DNA from: Amycolatopsis lexingtonensis
GTDB lineage: Bacteria; Actinomycetota; Actinomycetes; Mycobacteriales; Pseudonocardiaceae
DNA length: 64,000 bases
Assembly: GCF_014873755.1 (NCBI RefSeq)
Contig: NZ_JADBEG010000001.1
Span: 9,150,501 to 9,214,500 of the forward strand
Direction: 5' to 3'
The position numbers and the translations under genes are program-made. The number at the start of each line of letters is the position of its first letter. The stretch's first letter is position 1. The notes under the pieces are model-generated. The model searched no databases. It saw only the letters and a program-made list of their open reading frames with translations, and was not told the DNA's origin. This document shows, one piece after another, positions 1-8,477 of this stretch.

Positions 1-87
1 GTCGAACCCGCCGGGACGCTTTCGGTCGGGGACGACCACGACGAGGTTCCCGACCACGTCGACGTCACCACCGGGCACCTGGTCTAA
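1..87 (+). CDS. C-terminal end of an unidentified protein (partial)
   Basis: The window opens inside an uninterrupted frame that reads 28 codons to a TAA at 85-87. It lies ten bases upstream of the next start codon in the same orientation. The residues (a Gly/Asp/Val-rich stretch containing LSVGDDHDE) are too few to assign a family. The Gly-Thr-Leu-x-Val-Gly-Asp pattern recalls the end of a small beta-barrel domain, but that is a guess. It could also be chance coding. Confidence 0.4.
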   Translation, partial: VEPAGTLSVGDDHDEVPDHVDVTTGHLV

Positions 88-97
88 CGTCCCGGGC

Positions 98-673
98 ATG
101 CTGACTGTCGTGCCCGTCGACCAGGTGACCTGGACCGACCTGCAGGCGATCTTCGGCGATCGCGGGGATCCCGCCCGGTGCCGGTGCCAGTACTTCAAGG
201 ACACGCCCGCCGAGTGGCGGTCCGGCACCCCCGAGGAACGCGCCGAGCGGTTGCGGGAGCAGACCTCCGGTCAGGCCACCGGGATCGTCGCCTTCCTCGA
301 TGGCGAGCCCGCCGGGTGGTGCGCGGTCGAGTCGCGCACCGCCTACCGGCGGCTGCTCAAGAGCCGGGTGGTCTGGGACGGGCGGGACGAGGACCCCGCG
401 GACGACGGCGTCTGGGCCGTCACCTGCTTCGTCACCCGCAAGGGGTTCCGGCGGCGCGGGGTGAGCGCCGCGCTCGCCAAGGCCGCCGTGGACTTCGCGC
501 GGGAGCGGGGCGCGAAAGCCGTCGAGGGGTACCCGATCGTCGTCGAGGCCGGGGAGAAGCTCGCCTGGCCCGGGGAACTGTTCGTCGGCACGCGCAAGAC
601 CTTCGCCGACGCCGGGTTCGAGGAAGTCAGCCGGCCGACCGCTCGGCGGGCGGTCATGCGGCTGACCTGCTGA
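98..673 (+). CDS. GNAT family N-acetyltransferase
   Basis: The 191-aa protein has the length and layout of a GNAT acyltransferase, which moves an acetyl group from acetyl-CoA to an amine. The acetyl-CoA-binding motif A is visible at about residues 108-130: the beta strand VTCFVTRKGF is followed by the pyrophosphate loop RRRGVSAAL. An N-terminal Cys-rich patch (RCRCQYF) and the Trp-Cys pair in GWCAVE place it in a subgroup common in actinomycetes. The acceptor is unknown. The ATG at 98 was chosen because the frame is closed just upstream. It lies about 30 bp before the HxlR gene in the same direction, so the two may be co-transcribed. Confidence 0.85.
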   Translation: MLTVVPVDQVTWTDLQAIFGDRGDPARCRCQYFKDTPAEWRSGTPEERAERLREQTSGQATGIVAFLDGEPAGWCAVESRTAYRRLLKSRVVWDGRDEDPADDGVWAVTCFVTRKGFRRRGVSAALAKAAVDFARERGAKAVEGYPIVVEAGEKLAWPGELFVGTRKTFADAGFEEVSRPTARRAVMRLTC

Positions 674-705
674 GTCTCTCTGCGAGACGGCGTACTCTCG
701 GCCGC

Positions 706-1209
706 ATGAAACGGACATCGTTCGCGCAGTGGCCGTGCTCGATCGCGCGCACCATGGATCTGCTGGGGGACTGGTGGACCCCGCTGGTGCTGCGGGACGC
801 CTTCTACGGCGTGCACCGCTTCGACGAGTTCCAGCAGGCGCTCGGCATCGCGCGCAACACCCTCGCCGACCGGCTCAAGCGGCTGGTCGAGGAGGGTTTG
901 CTGGAGAAGGTCGCCTACCAGACCGAGCCGGTGCGCTACGACTACGTGCTCACCGAGAAGGGCCGCGACTTCTACCCCGTGCTGCTCGCGATGACCCGCT
1001 GGGGTGACAAGTGGCTCGCGACCGAGGCCGGTCCGCCGATCACCGTCCACCACCTCGCCTGCGGGCACGACACGCACGCCGAAATCGTCTGCGCGGAGTG
1101 CGGCGAGCCGATGACGCCGGAGGAAACGCGGATGCGCCGCGGCCCCGGGTTCCCGCCCCGGCTGGCGCGGCGCCCGGACGTCGAGGCGCGCTTCGCCCGG
1201 CAGGAGTGA
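706..1209 (+). CDS. HxlR-family winged-helix transcriptional regulator
   Basis: This 167-aa protein starts at ATG 706 (MKRTSFAQWPCS). It shows the HxlR signature: an N-terminal Cys (WPCS), the GDWWTPLVLRD helix, and the winged helix with recognition segment GIARNTLADRLKRLVEEGLLE at about residues 45-65. HxlR proteins act as dimers and often respond to electrophiles or redox signals through the conserved Cys. The C-terminus adds a CxxC-like segment (CGHDTHAEIVCAECGEP), which could bind metal or react with thiols. The next operon begins about 70 bp downstream behind a TTGACA box and a short inverted repeat, so this protein is the natural candidate to control it. That link is inference. Confidence 0.9.
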   Translation: MKRTSFAQWPCSIARTMDLLGDWWTPLVLRDAFYGVHRFDEFQQALGIARNTLADRLKRLVEEGLLEKVAYQTEPVRYDYVLTEKGRDFYPVLLAMTRWGDKWLATEAGPPITVHHLACGHDTHAEIVCAECGEPMTPEETRMRRGPGFPPRLARRPDVEARFARQE

Positions 1210-1211
1210 CG

Positions 1212-1245
1212 TTGACAGGGTAGGTCTATCTACGCAACTATCGTG
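1212..1245 (+). promoter_or_regulatory. Probable promoter with overlapping inverted repeat for the SRPBCC-LLM-molybdopterin operon
   Basis: A consensus -35 TTGACA lies at 1212-1217 and an AT-rich AACTAT-like -10 at about 1236-1241. Between them, an imperfect palindrome (GTAG at 1220-1223, CTAC at 1230-1233, spaced by 6) overlaps the spacer. That position suits an operator for the HxlR regulator encoded just upstream. No binding data can be inferred from the sequence alone. Confidence 0.5.
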
Positions 1246-1276
1246 GTCAGACGCCTTCGAAAGGGGTGCCAGCACG

Positions 1277-1768
1277 ATGGAGTGGACGGGCGCGAGGTAC
1301 GCCGACCTGCCGACGGCCGAGGTCTCGACCTGGATCGACGCCGCGCCCGAGGACGTCTGGCCGGTCGTTTCGGACATCTCGCTGATGCCCGAGCTGAGCG
1401 CCGAACTGCAGTCCGTCGAGTGGTGCGAAGCGGGGCGGAAGTTCGTCGGCCGCAGCAAGCACGACGCCTTCGGCGAGTGGGAGACCACCTCGTACGTCGT
1501 GGAGTGCGAAGCCCCGCGCGTGTTCTCGTGGGCCGTCGCCGACCCGGCCGAGCCGAGCGCGATCTGGAAGTTCACCCTCGAGCCGGCCGACGGCGGCACC
1601 CGGCTGAGCCAGTGGGTGCGGATGGGGCCCGGCCGGTCCGGGCTGTCGTTCGCCATCGATCGGATGCCCGAAAAAGAGCAGAAGATCGTCTTCGTCCGGA
1701 TGCGCGAGTTCGAAACGGCGATGACCGGCAACCTGGCCGCGATCAAGGACCGCGTGGAGAACCGGTGA
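1277..1768 (+). CDS. SRPBCC (START/Bet v1-like) family protein
   Basis: This 163-aa protein has the SRPBCC layout. It starts with the strand-helix pattern EVSTWIDAAPEDVWPVVSDISLMPEL, typical of polyketide cyclase/dehydrase-like proteins, continues with a beta-rich core (SYVVECEAPRVFSW) and ends in a long helix (about residues 130-163). These helix-grip folds bind hydrophobic ligands and occasionally act as cyclases or dehydratases. It is the first gene of a three-gene set: its TGA overlaps the GTG of the LLM enzyme (1765) and the molybdopterin oxidoreductase follows. It may therefore bind or deliver the substrate of those redox enzymes. The ligand is unknown. Confidence 0.85.
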   Translation: MEWTGARYADLPTAEVSTWIDAAPEDVWPVVSDISLMPELSAELQSVEWCEAGRKFVGRSKHDAFGEWETTSYVVECEAPRVFSWAVADPAEPSAIWKFTLEPADGGTRLSQWVRMGPGRSGLSFAIDRMPEKEQKIVFVRMREFETAMTGNLAAIKDRVENR

Positions 1769-2790
1769 AGACCGCGACGACCGTCGAGTTCTCGAAAGAC
1801 ACCCGCACGACGCTGGACTTCGTGCTGGAGGCGGAAAAGCTCGGCCTCGACGTCTGCTGGGTCGCCGAAGCCTGGGGCGCCGACGCGCCGTCCGCGCTCG
1901 GCTACCTCGCCGCGCGCACCGACCGGATCCGGCTCGGCTCCGGCATCATCCAGCTCGGCACGCGCACGCCGGTCGCGATCGCGCAGGCCGCGCTCACCCT
2001 CGCCGACCTGTCCGGCGGCCGGTTCGCGCTGGGGCTCGGCCCGTCCGGGCCGCAGGTCATCGAGGGCTTGCACGGCGTCCCGTTCGCGAAGCCGCTGACG
2101 CGGATGCGCGAGACCGTCGAGATCATCCGCCGGGCGTTCGCCGGCGAGAAGATTTCCTTCTCCGGCAAGGCGTTCGAGATCCCGCTGCCCGGCGAGGCCC
2201 GCCCGATGCGGCTGTCGACCGCGCCGAACCCGGACATCCCGATCTACCTCGCGACGCTGTCGCCGAAGCTGCTCGAACTCACCGGCGAGGTCGCGGACGG
2301 CTGGCTCGGCACCAGCTTCGTCCCCGAGGGCGCCGACGCGTACTTCGGCCCGCTCGACGCCGGGCTCGCGAAGGCCGGGAGGCGGCGCGAGGACATCGAC
2401 GTCTGCCAAGGCGCCGAAGTCGCCTTCGCCGACAACGAGGACGAGCTGCGCGTCCTGGTCGGCAGCCGCAAGAAGGAGCTCGCCTTCAGCCTCGGCGGGA
2501 TGGGCTCGGCCACCACGAACTTCTACAACAACGCCTACAGCCGCCAGGGCTGGGCGGACGTCGCCGCCGAGGTCCGCGAGCGCTGGCAGGCCGGCGACCG
2601 CGACGGCGCCGCCGCGCTCGTCACGGACGAAATGGTGCTCGGCACGACGCTGATCGGCACCGAGGACATGGTGCGGGACCGGCTGCGCGTCTGGCGCGAC
2701 ACCGGCGTCGACACGGTCCGGCTGTACCCGGCCGGCGAAACGCTCGAAGCGCGCTTGACCACCCTGGGACGCGCGCTCGACCTGCTGTGA
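1765..2790 (+). CDS. LLM-class (F420-dependent) oxidoreductase
   Basis: The 341-aa protein starts at GTG 1765, overlapping the preceding stop, and has a TIM-barrel luciferase-like sequence. Family motifs visible are VEFSKDTRTTLDFVLEAEKLG at the start, the TDRIRLGSGIIQLGTRTPVAIAQAALTLADLSGGRF block (about residues 50-85), FALGLGPSGPQV, and a C-terminal arm with EDMVRDRLRVWRDTGVDTVRLYPAG. These enzymes use reduced F420 or, less often, FMN, and they act on small carbonyl or ring compounds. The genome context (other F420-type enzymes in the window) favours F420. It is tightly coupled to the SRPBCC gene upstream and the molybdopterin enzyme downstream. Confidence 0.9.
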   Translation: MKTATTVEFSKDTRTTLDFVLEAEKLGLDVCWVAEAWGADAPSALGYLAARTDRIRLGSGIIQLGTRTPVAIAQAALTLADLSGGRFALGLGPSGPQVIEGLHGVPFAKPLTRMRETVEIIRRAFAGEKISFSGKAFEIPLPGEARPMRLSTAPNPDIPIYLATLSPKLLELTGEVADGWLGTSFVPEGADAYFGPLDAGLAKAGRRREDIDVCQGAEVAFADNEDELRVLVGSRKKELAFSLGGMGSATTNFYNNAYSRQGWADVAAEVRERWQAGDRDGAAALVTDEMVLGTTLIGTEDMVRDRLRVWRDTGVDTVRLYPAGETLEARLTTLGRALDLL

Positions 2791-2801
2791 AGGGGAACGC
2801 C

Positions 2802-5114
2802 ATGGGCGAGTGGCAGCGCACCGCGTGCAGCCTCTGCTACCTCAACTGCGGCCTGGAAGTCCAGGTCGAGGGGCGGAAGATCACCCGCGTCCGCGGGGAC
2901 AAGGCGCACCCGCGCTCCGGCGGCTACCTGTGCCAGAAGGCGCAGCGCCTGACCTGGTACGGCGACCACGAAGACCGCCTGACGACGCCGCTGCGCCGTC
3001 GTCCGGACGGCACCCACGAGCCGGTCGACTGGGACACCGCGCTCGGCGAGATCGCCGCCAAGCTGCATGCGATCCGCGACGCCGACACCGAGGCCGGGCG
3101 GCCCGGCTCGTTCGCCTACGTCGGCGGGGGCGGCCAGGGCAACCACTCCGGCGGCGCGTACGGCGCGTCGCTGCTGAAGTGGATGAACTCGACGCGCCAC
3201 TTCAACGCGCTTTCGCAGGAGAAGACCGGCGACTTCTGGGTCAACGGGCAGCTGTTCGGCTCGGCGCTCGTGCACACCGCCGAGGACGTCGAGCACTGCG
3301 ACCTGCTGGTCGTGCTGGGCTGCAACCCCTGGCAGGCGCACGGGTTCAGCAATGCGCGGCACGCGCTGAACACGCTCAAGAACGACCCGGCGCGCCGGAT
3401 GATCGTGATCGACCCACGCCGCACCGAGACCGCGGAGATGGCCGACCTGCACCTGCCGCTGCGGCCGGGCACCGACGCCTACCTGCTGGGCGCGATCCTG
3501 GCCTTGCTGCTCGAACGCGGCGCCGTGGACGAGGAATTCCTCGCGCAGCGCACCGAAGGGTTCGACGAAGTCGCCGCCGTCCTGGCGAAAGTGCCGGTGG
3601 ACGAATGGATCGCGTACGCCGAAGTGTCCCGTGTGGACGTCGAGCGGGCGGTCGAGCTGATCCTGGCGGCGGAGGCGATGACCGTGCGCGTCGAGCTGGG
3701 CATCCAGCAGGGACGGCACTCGACGCTCAACAGCTACCTCGAGAAGCTGCTTTACCTGATCACCGGGCACTTCGGGCGCCGCGGCACGAACAACCTGCAC
3801 TCGTGGCTGCTGCCGCTGTGGGGATCGGCGAGCGGGCAGCGTTCGGAGATCACCGGGTTCGAGTACATCGGCGGCCTGCTGCCGGCGAACACGCTGGCCG
3901 AGGAGATCCTCGCCGACCACCCGAACCGCGTCCGCGCGCTCTGGGTCGAGTCGTCGAACCCCGCCAACACGTTCGCGGGCACGCGGGAGGTCGAACGCGC
4001 CATCCGCGCCGCCGAGCTGTCCGTGGTCGTCGACGTCGCCTACACCGAAACGGCCGCGCTGGCGGACTACGTGCTGCCGGCGGCTTCGCAGCACGAAAAG
4101 TGGGAGTTCACGCTCTTCACGTTCGAATGGCCGACGAACTACTTCCAGCTGCGGCGCCCGTTGCTGGACCCGCTGCCGGGCACGCTCGTCGAAGCGGAGA
4201 TCTACACGCGGCTGTTCGACGCGCTCGGCGTGCTCCCGCCGTCGGACGTGCTGGCTTCGCTGGCCGCCGGGCCGCGGGCGGAACTGCAGGCGGGGATCGG
4301 GGCGCTGGTCCAGGCGATGCCCGAGCGCGCGGCGATCCTGCCGGTGCTGCTCTACCGGACGCTGGGGGCGTCGCTGCCCGACGGCGCCGCGTCGATCGCG
4401 CCGCTGTGGGCGGGGTGCCACCGCGCGGCGAAGACGATGACCGTGCCGGTGCAGCGCGCGCTGGGGAGTTCCGCGGTCGGTCCGCGGCTCGGCGAGGAGC
4501 TCTTCGAGCGGATCCTGAGCGGGCCGACGCCGTTCTCGGCGCACGAGCAGGACGAGGTGTGGAGCCTGATGCGCCGCTCGAAGGTCCGGCTGGCCGTGCC
4601 CGAGCTGCTGGACTGGCTGACCACGCTCGACCCGGCGGCCGAAGGGGCCGATCCGGCGTTCCCGTTCTCGCTGCTCAACGGGCAGCGCCGGGCGCACAAC
4701 GCGAACCAGATCCTGCGGGACCCGCGCTGGCGCCGCACCGATCCCGACGGCGCGTTGCGGGCGCGTCCGGAGGAACTGGCGTCGATCGGTGCTTCGCCGG
4801 GGGATTGGGTGGCGGTGGTGACGTCGGCGGGCCGCGTCGTCGTCCGCGCCGAAGCCGACCCCGCGCTGCGGCCGGGCCAGCTGTCGCTGCCGCACGGCTA
4901 CGGCATGGCACACCCGGCCGCGGACGGCGGCCGCGTGGTCAGCGGCCCGCGGATCAACCTGCTCACCGACGCGCTGGACCGGGACCCGATCGCCGGCACC
5001 CCGCACCACAAGGACGTCCCGGCGCGGCTGGAGGTCGTGACGGAGGAGGAACGGGAGCTGGCGGAGGCGAACAGCGTGCGGGTGCGTGCGACCGTCGCGA
5101 GTGGACGGTCCTAG
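2802..5114 (+). CDS. Molybdopterin-dependent oxidoreductase with N-terminal [4Fe-4S] motif
   Basis: The 770-aa protein is a DMSO-reductase/formate-dehydrogenase superfamily enzyme binding bis-MGD. The N-terminal cysteines CSLCYLNCG followed by Cys about 27 residues later (GYLCQKAQR) match a [4Fe-4S] ligand set. Further motifs are VVLGCNPWQAHGFSNARH (MGD binding), IDPRRTETAEMADLHLPLRPGTDAYL, and the ADYVLPAASQHEKWEF block near residue 420. A C-terminal dinucleotide-binding domain contains NGQRRAHNANQIL. I see no Tat signal, so a cytoplasmic location is likely. ATG 2802 is preferred over GTG 2787 because AAGGGGA sits 6 nt upstream of it. It is the last gene of the redox operon. The substrate is unknown. 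Confidence 0.9.
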   Translation: MGEWQRTACSLCYLNCGLEVQVEGRKITRVRGDKAHPRSGGYLCQKAQRLTWYGDHEDRLTTPLRRRPDGTHEPVDWDTALGEIAAKLHAIRDADTEAGRPGSFAYVGGGGQGNHSGGAYGASLLKWMNSTRHFNALSQEKTGDFWVNGQLFGSALVHTAEDVEHCDLLVVLGCNPWQAHGFSNARHALNTLKNDPARRMIVIDPRRTETAEMADLHLPLRPGTDAYLLGAILALLLERGAVDEEFLAQRTEGFDEVAAVLAKVPVDEWIAYAEVSRVDVERAVELILAAEAMTVRVELGIQQGRHSTLNSYLEKLLYLITGHFGRRGTNNLHSWLLPLWGSASGQRSEITGFEYIGGLLPANTLAEEILADHPNRVRALWVESSNPANTFAGTREVERAIRAAELSVVVDVAYTETAALADYVLPAASQHEKWEFTLFTFEWPTNYFQLRRPLLDPLPGTLVEAEIYTRLFDALGVLPPSDVLASLAAGPRAELQAGIGALVQAMPERAAILPVLLYRTLGASLPDGAASIAPLWAGCHRAAKTMTVPVQRALGSSAVGPRLGEELFERILSGPTPFSAHEQDEVWSLMRRSKVRLAVPELLDWLTTLDPAAEGADPAFPFSLLNGQRRAHNANQILRDPRWRRTDPDGALRARPEELASIGASPGDWVAVVTSAGRVVVRAEADPALRPGQLSLPHGYGMAHPAADGGRVVSGPRINLLTDALDRDPIAGTPHHKDVPARLEVVTEEERELAEANSVRVRATVASGRS

Positions 5115-5127
5115 CGTTTCGCCGGTT

Positions 5128-5133
5128 TATAGT
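5128..5133 (+). promoter_or_regulatory. Possible -10 box (TATAGT) upstream of the RibD-like reductase
   Basis: TATAGT stands out in the otherwise GC-rich 43-bp gap between the molybdopterin gene and ATG 5158, and its spacing allows a short leader that includes the GAAGGGGG ribosome-binding site. No good -35 is visible, so this is only a weak promoter call. Confidence 0.35.
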
Positions 5134-5157
5134 GGGGCCGCCGACCGAAGGGGGCCC

Positions 5158-5703
5158 ATGCGCAAGATCGTCGCGAACCTGTTCATCTCGCTCGACGGCG
5201 TGGTCGAAGCGCCGGACAAGTGGTCGCTCCGGTACTGGAGCGACGAAATCGGGCAAGCGGTCGGCGGCGGGATGGCCGCCGCCGATGCGATGCTGCTCGG
5301 GCGTGTCACCTACGAAGGGTTCGCCGAGGCGTGGCCCGGGCGGAGCGTCGAGGACGACGAAGGCGCCGAGTTCATGAACAGCGTGCGCAAGTACGTGCTG
5401 TCCTCGACGCTGACCGAGGTCACCTGGAACAACTCGACGCTGCTGACCGGCGACCCGGCCGAAGCGGTGCGGGCGCTGAAGGCCGAGCCGGGCGGGTCGA
5501 TCATGACCAGCGGGAGCACCACGGCGGTGCGGTGGCTGCTGGCGGAAGGCCTGGTCGACGAGCTGAACCTGCTGCTGTACCCGATCGTCGTGGGGCGGGG
5601 GAAGCGGCTGTTCCCGGCGGACGGGCCGTCGTTCCCGCTGGTGCTGGCGAAATCGGCCACGTTCTCCAACGGCGTCGTCCAGCTGACCTACGTGCCCGCG
5701 TGA
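5158..5703 (+). CDS. Dihydrofolate reductase / RibD C-terminal domain family protein
   Basis: This 181-aa protein starts at ATG 5158, 6 nt after GAAGGGGG. It matches the RibD_C/DHFR-like fold: MRKIVANLFISLDGVVEAPDKW is the first strand-loop. MLLGRVTYEGFAEAWPGR gives the NADPH-binding arginine loop. MTSGSTTAVRWLLAEGLVDELNLLLYPIVVGRGKRLF is the hallmark C-terminal block (about residues 110-150). These proteins reduce small heterocycles using NADPH, but most of this stand-alone subfamily have no assigned substrate. Its TGA overlaps the GTG of the epoxide hydrolase at 5700, so the two are translationally coupled. Confidence 0.88.
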   Translation: MRKIVANLFISLDGVVEAPDKWSLRYWSDEIGQAVGGGMAAADAMLLGRVTYEGFAEAWPGRSVEDDEGAEFMNSVRKYVLSSTLTEVTWNNSTLLTGDPAEAVRALKAEPGGSIMTSGSTTAVRWLLAEGLVDELNLLLYPIVVGRGKRLFPADGPSFPLVLAKSATFSNGVVQLTYVPA

Positions 5704-6803
5704 TCTCGCCGTTCCGGATCGACGTTCCGGAGGGCGACCTCGAGGACCTGCGCTCGCGCCTGCGCCGGACGCGCTGGCCCGAGGCGGGGCCCGGCGATTG
5801 GAGCCAGGGCACGCCGCTGGACTACCTGCGCTCGTTGTGCGAGTACTGGGTGGCGTCGTACGACTGGCGGCGAGTGGAGGCGCGGTTCAACCGGTTTCCG
5901 CAGTACCGCACGGAAATCGACGGCCTGGGCATCCACTTCCTGCACGTGCGTTCGGCCCGGGAAGACGCGCTGCCGCTGATTCTCACGCACGGCTGGCCGG
6001 GGTCGTTCCTCGAGTTCGGGAAGGTGATCGAGCCGCTGGCGGAGGAGTTCCACCTGGTGATCCCGTCGCTGCCGGGGTACGGCTTCAGCGACAAGCCTTC
6101 GGCGCCGGGCTGGGGCATCGAGCGGATCGCCGCCGCGTGGGCGGAACTGATGGCCCGGCTGGGGTACGCGCGCTACGGCGCCCAGGGCGGCGACTGGGGG
6201 ACGTCGATCACGACGTCGCTGGCCCAGCAGGACCCCGCGCACCTGGCGGGCATCCACCTGAACCCGCCGATCGCGGCCCCGGACCCGGCCACGTTCGACG
6301 ACCTGACGCCCGCCGAGCGGGCCGCGCTCGCGGCGTTGGAGCACGCGCAGCGGTGGGAGGACGGGTACTCGGTGCTGCAGTCGACCCGCCCGCAGACGGT
6401 CGGGTACGGCCTGCTCGACTCGCCGGCGGGGCTGTGCGGGTGGCTGGTGGAGAAGTTCCACGCCTGGTCCGACGGCTTCCCGTTCACGCGCGACGAGCTG
6501 CTCGACGACGTGACGCTGTACTGGCTCACCGGGACGGCGGCGTCGTCGGCGCGGTTGTACTGGGAGAGCATCCGGCAGGTGCAGCGGTGGTTCTCGGAGG
6601 CGACCGAGGACACGGTGGACGTGCCGGCGGGGTGTTCGATCTTCCCGAAGGAGATGCCCCGGCCGTCACGGCGGTGGGCGGCGAAGCGGTACACGGACAT
6701 CCGGCAGTGGCACGAGCTGGAGCGGGGCGGGCACTTCGCGGCTTACGAGCAGCCGGAGCTGTTCGCCGAGGAGGTGCGGACGTTCTTCCGGCTGGTCCGC
6801 TAG
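5700..6803 (+). CDS. Epoxide hydrolase (alpha/beta-hydrolase fold, EHN-containing)
   Basis: The 367-aa protein starts at GTG 5700 (VISPFRIDVPEGDLEDLRSRL). It carries the epoxide-hydrolase N-terminal domain, including the typical RTRWPEAG and DYLRSLCEYW segments. The hydrolase core has the HGWPGS oxyanion loop and the nucleophile Asp165 in GGDWGT. A tyrosine-bearing lid and the catalytic histidine in ERGGHFAAYEQPE follow. These enzymes open epoxides by a covalent alkyl-enzyme intermediate. Length and motifs are those of the microsomal-type bacterial family. It converges on the acyl-CoA ligase gene with an 86-bp gap. Confidence 0.92.
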   Translation: MISPFRIDVPEGDLEDLRSRLRRTRWPEAGPGDWSQGTPLDYLRSLCEYWVASYDWRRVEARFNRFPQYRTEIDGLGIHFLHVRSAREDALPLILTHGWPGSFLEFGKVIEPLAEEFHLVIPSLPGYGFSDKPSAPGWGIERIAAAWAELMARLGYARYGAQGGDWGTSITTSLAQQDPAHLAGIHLNPPIAAPDPATFDDLTPAERAALAALEHAQRWEDGYSVLQSTRPQTVGYGLLDSPAGLCGWLVEKFHAWSDGFPFTRDELLDDVTLYWLTGTAASSARLYWESIRQVQRWFSEATEDTVDVPAGCSIFPKEMPRPSRRWAAKRYTDIRQWHELERGGHFAAYEQPELFAEEVRTFFRLVR

Positions 6804-6889
6804 CGTCGCGGGTCGCAAGTTGGTTGACGCTCGGGGGGCGCACCGCGGGTCCCACAGCACCGTGCCCGAGCCGGCGTCGAAGAAGAACC

Positions 6890-8416
6890 TCAGTTCACTT
6901 GCCGGGACTGACCCTGCCAAAACGGCTCCCGCAGCTTGAACTTCTGGATCTTCCCGGTCGCCGTCCGCGGCAGCTCGTCCAGGAACTCCACTCGCTTGGG
7001 GCACTTGTACCCGGCCAGGTACGAGCGGCAGTGGGTGATCAGGTCCTCGGCCGAAACCGCGGAACCGTCCGTGACGACCAGCGCCGTCACCAGCTCGCCC
7101 CACTTCTCGTCCGGGATGCCGATCACCGCGGCCTCGCGGACCGCCGGGTGGGAGTTGAGGGCGTCCTCCACCTCGATCGACGAGACGTTCTCGCCGCCGG
7201 AGATGATCACGTCCTTCTTGCGGTCCGCGATCGTCAGGTAGCCGTCTTCGAACGTGCCGCCGTCGCCCGTGTGGAACCAGTTGCCCGCCTGCACGCGGGC
7301 GGTCTCCTCGGGGTTCTCCCAGTAGCCGTCCAGGTTGTGGTTCGACCGCGCGAGGACCTCGCCGTCGGTGTCGACGTCGATGCGGACGCCCAGCGCCGGC
7401 GTGCCCGCGCGGCCCAGCAGACGGGCCTGCTCGTGCGGGTCGAGGCCCTCCCACTCGCTGCGCATCCGGTTGACCGTCAGCAGCGGCGCCGTCTCCGTCA
7501 GGCCGTAGATCTGGATGAACTCCCAGCCCAGCTCGGCGCGCACCCGCTCGATCGTCCGGGTCGGCGGGGGTGCGCCGGCCACCACGATCCGGACGCGGTC
7601 GCGGCCCGGGATCTCGCCGTCCCAGGTCGCGGCGCCGTCGAGGGCCGCTGTGACCACCGCGGGGGCGGCGCACAGGATCGTCACGCCGTGCTCTTCGATC
7701 CGCCGGAGGATCTCGGTGCCGTCGACCTTGCGCAGCACGATGTGCCGCCCGCCGAGGCCGGTCACCGCGTACGGCATGCCCCAGCCGTTGCAGTGGAACA
7801 TCGGCAGCGTGTGCAGCAGGACGTCGTGGTCGCTCAACGTCGTGTGCAGGCCGAACACCACCGCGTTCAGCCAGATGTTGCGGTGGGTCAGCTGGACGCC
7901 CTTGGGACGCGCGGTCGTGCCGGAGGTGTAGTTGATCGTCGCCGTGGCCGACTCGTCGCCGTCCCAGGGCTCGGGGGTGCCGTCGCCGCCCCAGATGGCG
8001 TCGTCGTCGCGGCCGAGGACGAACACGTGCTTCGCCGTGACCGTGTCGAGCAGGTGTTCCAGCTCCGGGTCGACGATCAGCACCTCCGCGCCGGAGTGCT
8101 CCACGATGTACTTGACCTCGGCCGGGGCCAGCCGGAAGTTCACCGGCACCAGGATCCGGCCCCAGCCGGACACGCCGAAGAACGACACGAGCAGCCGCGC
8201 GGCGTTGTGCGACACCATCGCGACGCGCCCGCCGGCCGGCACGCCGAGCGCGTCGAGGTGGGCGGCTTGCGCGCGGGCCCGGCGCGCCACCTCGGCGTAG
8301 GTGAGCGAACCCCAGCTCGGCGCCGGCTGGTCCGGCTCGTCGACCACCGCGACGCGGTCCGGGTACACCGTTTCCGCGCGGTCGAGGAAGTCCCGGACAC
8401 CCAGATCGAAGAACAT
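6890..8416 (-). CDS. AMP-dependent acyl-CoA synthetase/ligase
   Basis: The 508-aa protein (ATG at 8416) is an ANL-superfamily ligase that activates a carboxylic acid to an acyl-adenylate and then an acyl-CoA. Motifs seen are the P-loop NYTSGTTARPKG, the A5 motif YGLTETAP, the hinge block GNWFHTGDGGTFEDGYLTIADRKKD with the following ISGGEN, and the catalytic lysine in PRTATGKIQKFKLR. The sequence resembles medium/long-chain fatty acyl or carboxylic-acid ligases, but the substrate cannot be read from it. It is divergent from the coiled-coil gene at 8478, with only about 60 bp between them. Confidence 0.92.
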   Translation of the reverse strand: MFFDLGVRDFLDRAETVYPDRVAVVDEPDQPAPSWGSLTYAEVARRARAQAAHLDALGVPAGGRVAMVSHNAARLLVSFFGVSGWGRILVPVNFRLAPAEVKYIVEHSGAEVLIVDPELEHLLDTVTAKHVFVLGRDDDAIWGGDGTPEPWDGDESATATINYTSGTTARPKGVQLTHRNIWLNAVVFGLHTTLSDHDVLLHTLPMFHCNGWGMPYAVTGLGGRHIVLRKVDGTEILRRIEEHGVTILCAAPAVVTAALDGAATWDGEIPGRDRVRIVVAGAPPPTRTIERVRAELGWEFIQIYGLTETAPLLTVNRMRSEWEGLDPHEQARLLGRAGTPALGVRIDVDTDGEVLARSNHNLDGYWENPEETARVQAGNWFHTGDGGTFEDGYLTIADRKKDVIISGGENVSSIEVEDALNSHPAVREAAVIGIPDEKWGELVTALVVTDGSAVSAEDLITHCRSYLAGYKCPKRVEFLDELPRTATGKIQKFKLREPFWQGQSRQVN

Positions 8417-8477
8417 GCCCCCGATGATGACTCGTCGCAGGTGCTCGCACCAGTCCGATGTGGTTCGCTGGAGCACG

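Noticed and set aside
343..2409. Long minus-strand frame opposite the HxlR, SRPBCC and LLM genes
   Set aside because: Arg/Gly/Ala-rich product without family resemblance, lying antisense to three clear genes; a typical high-GC shadow frame.
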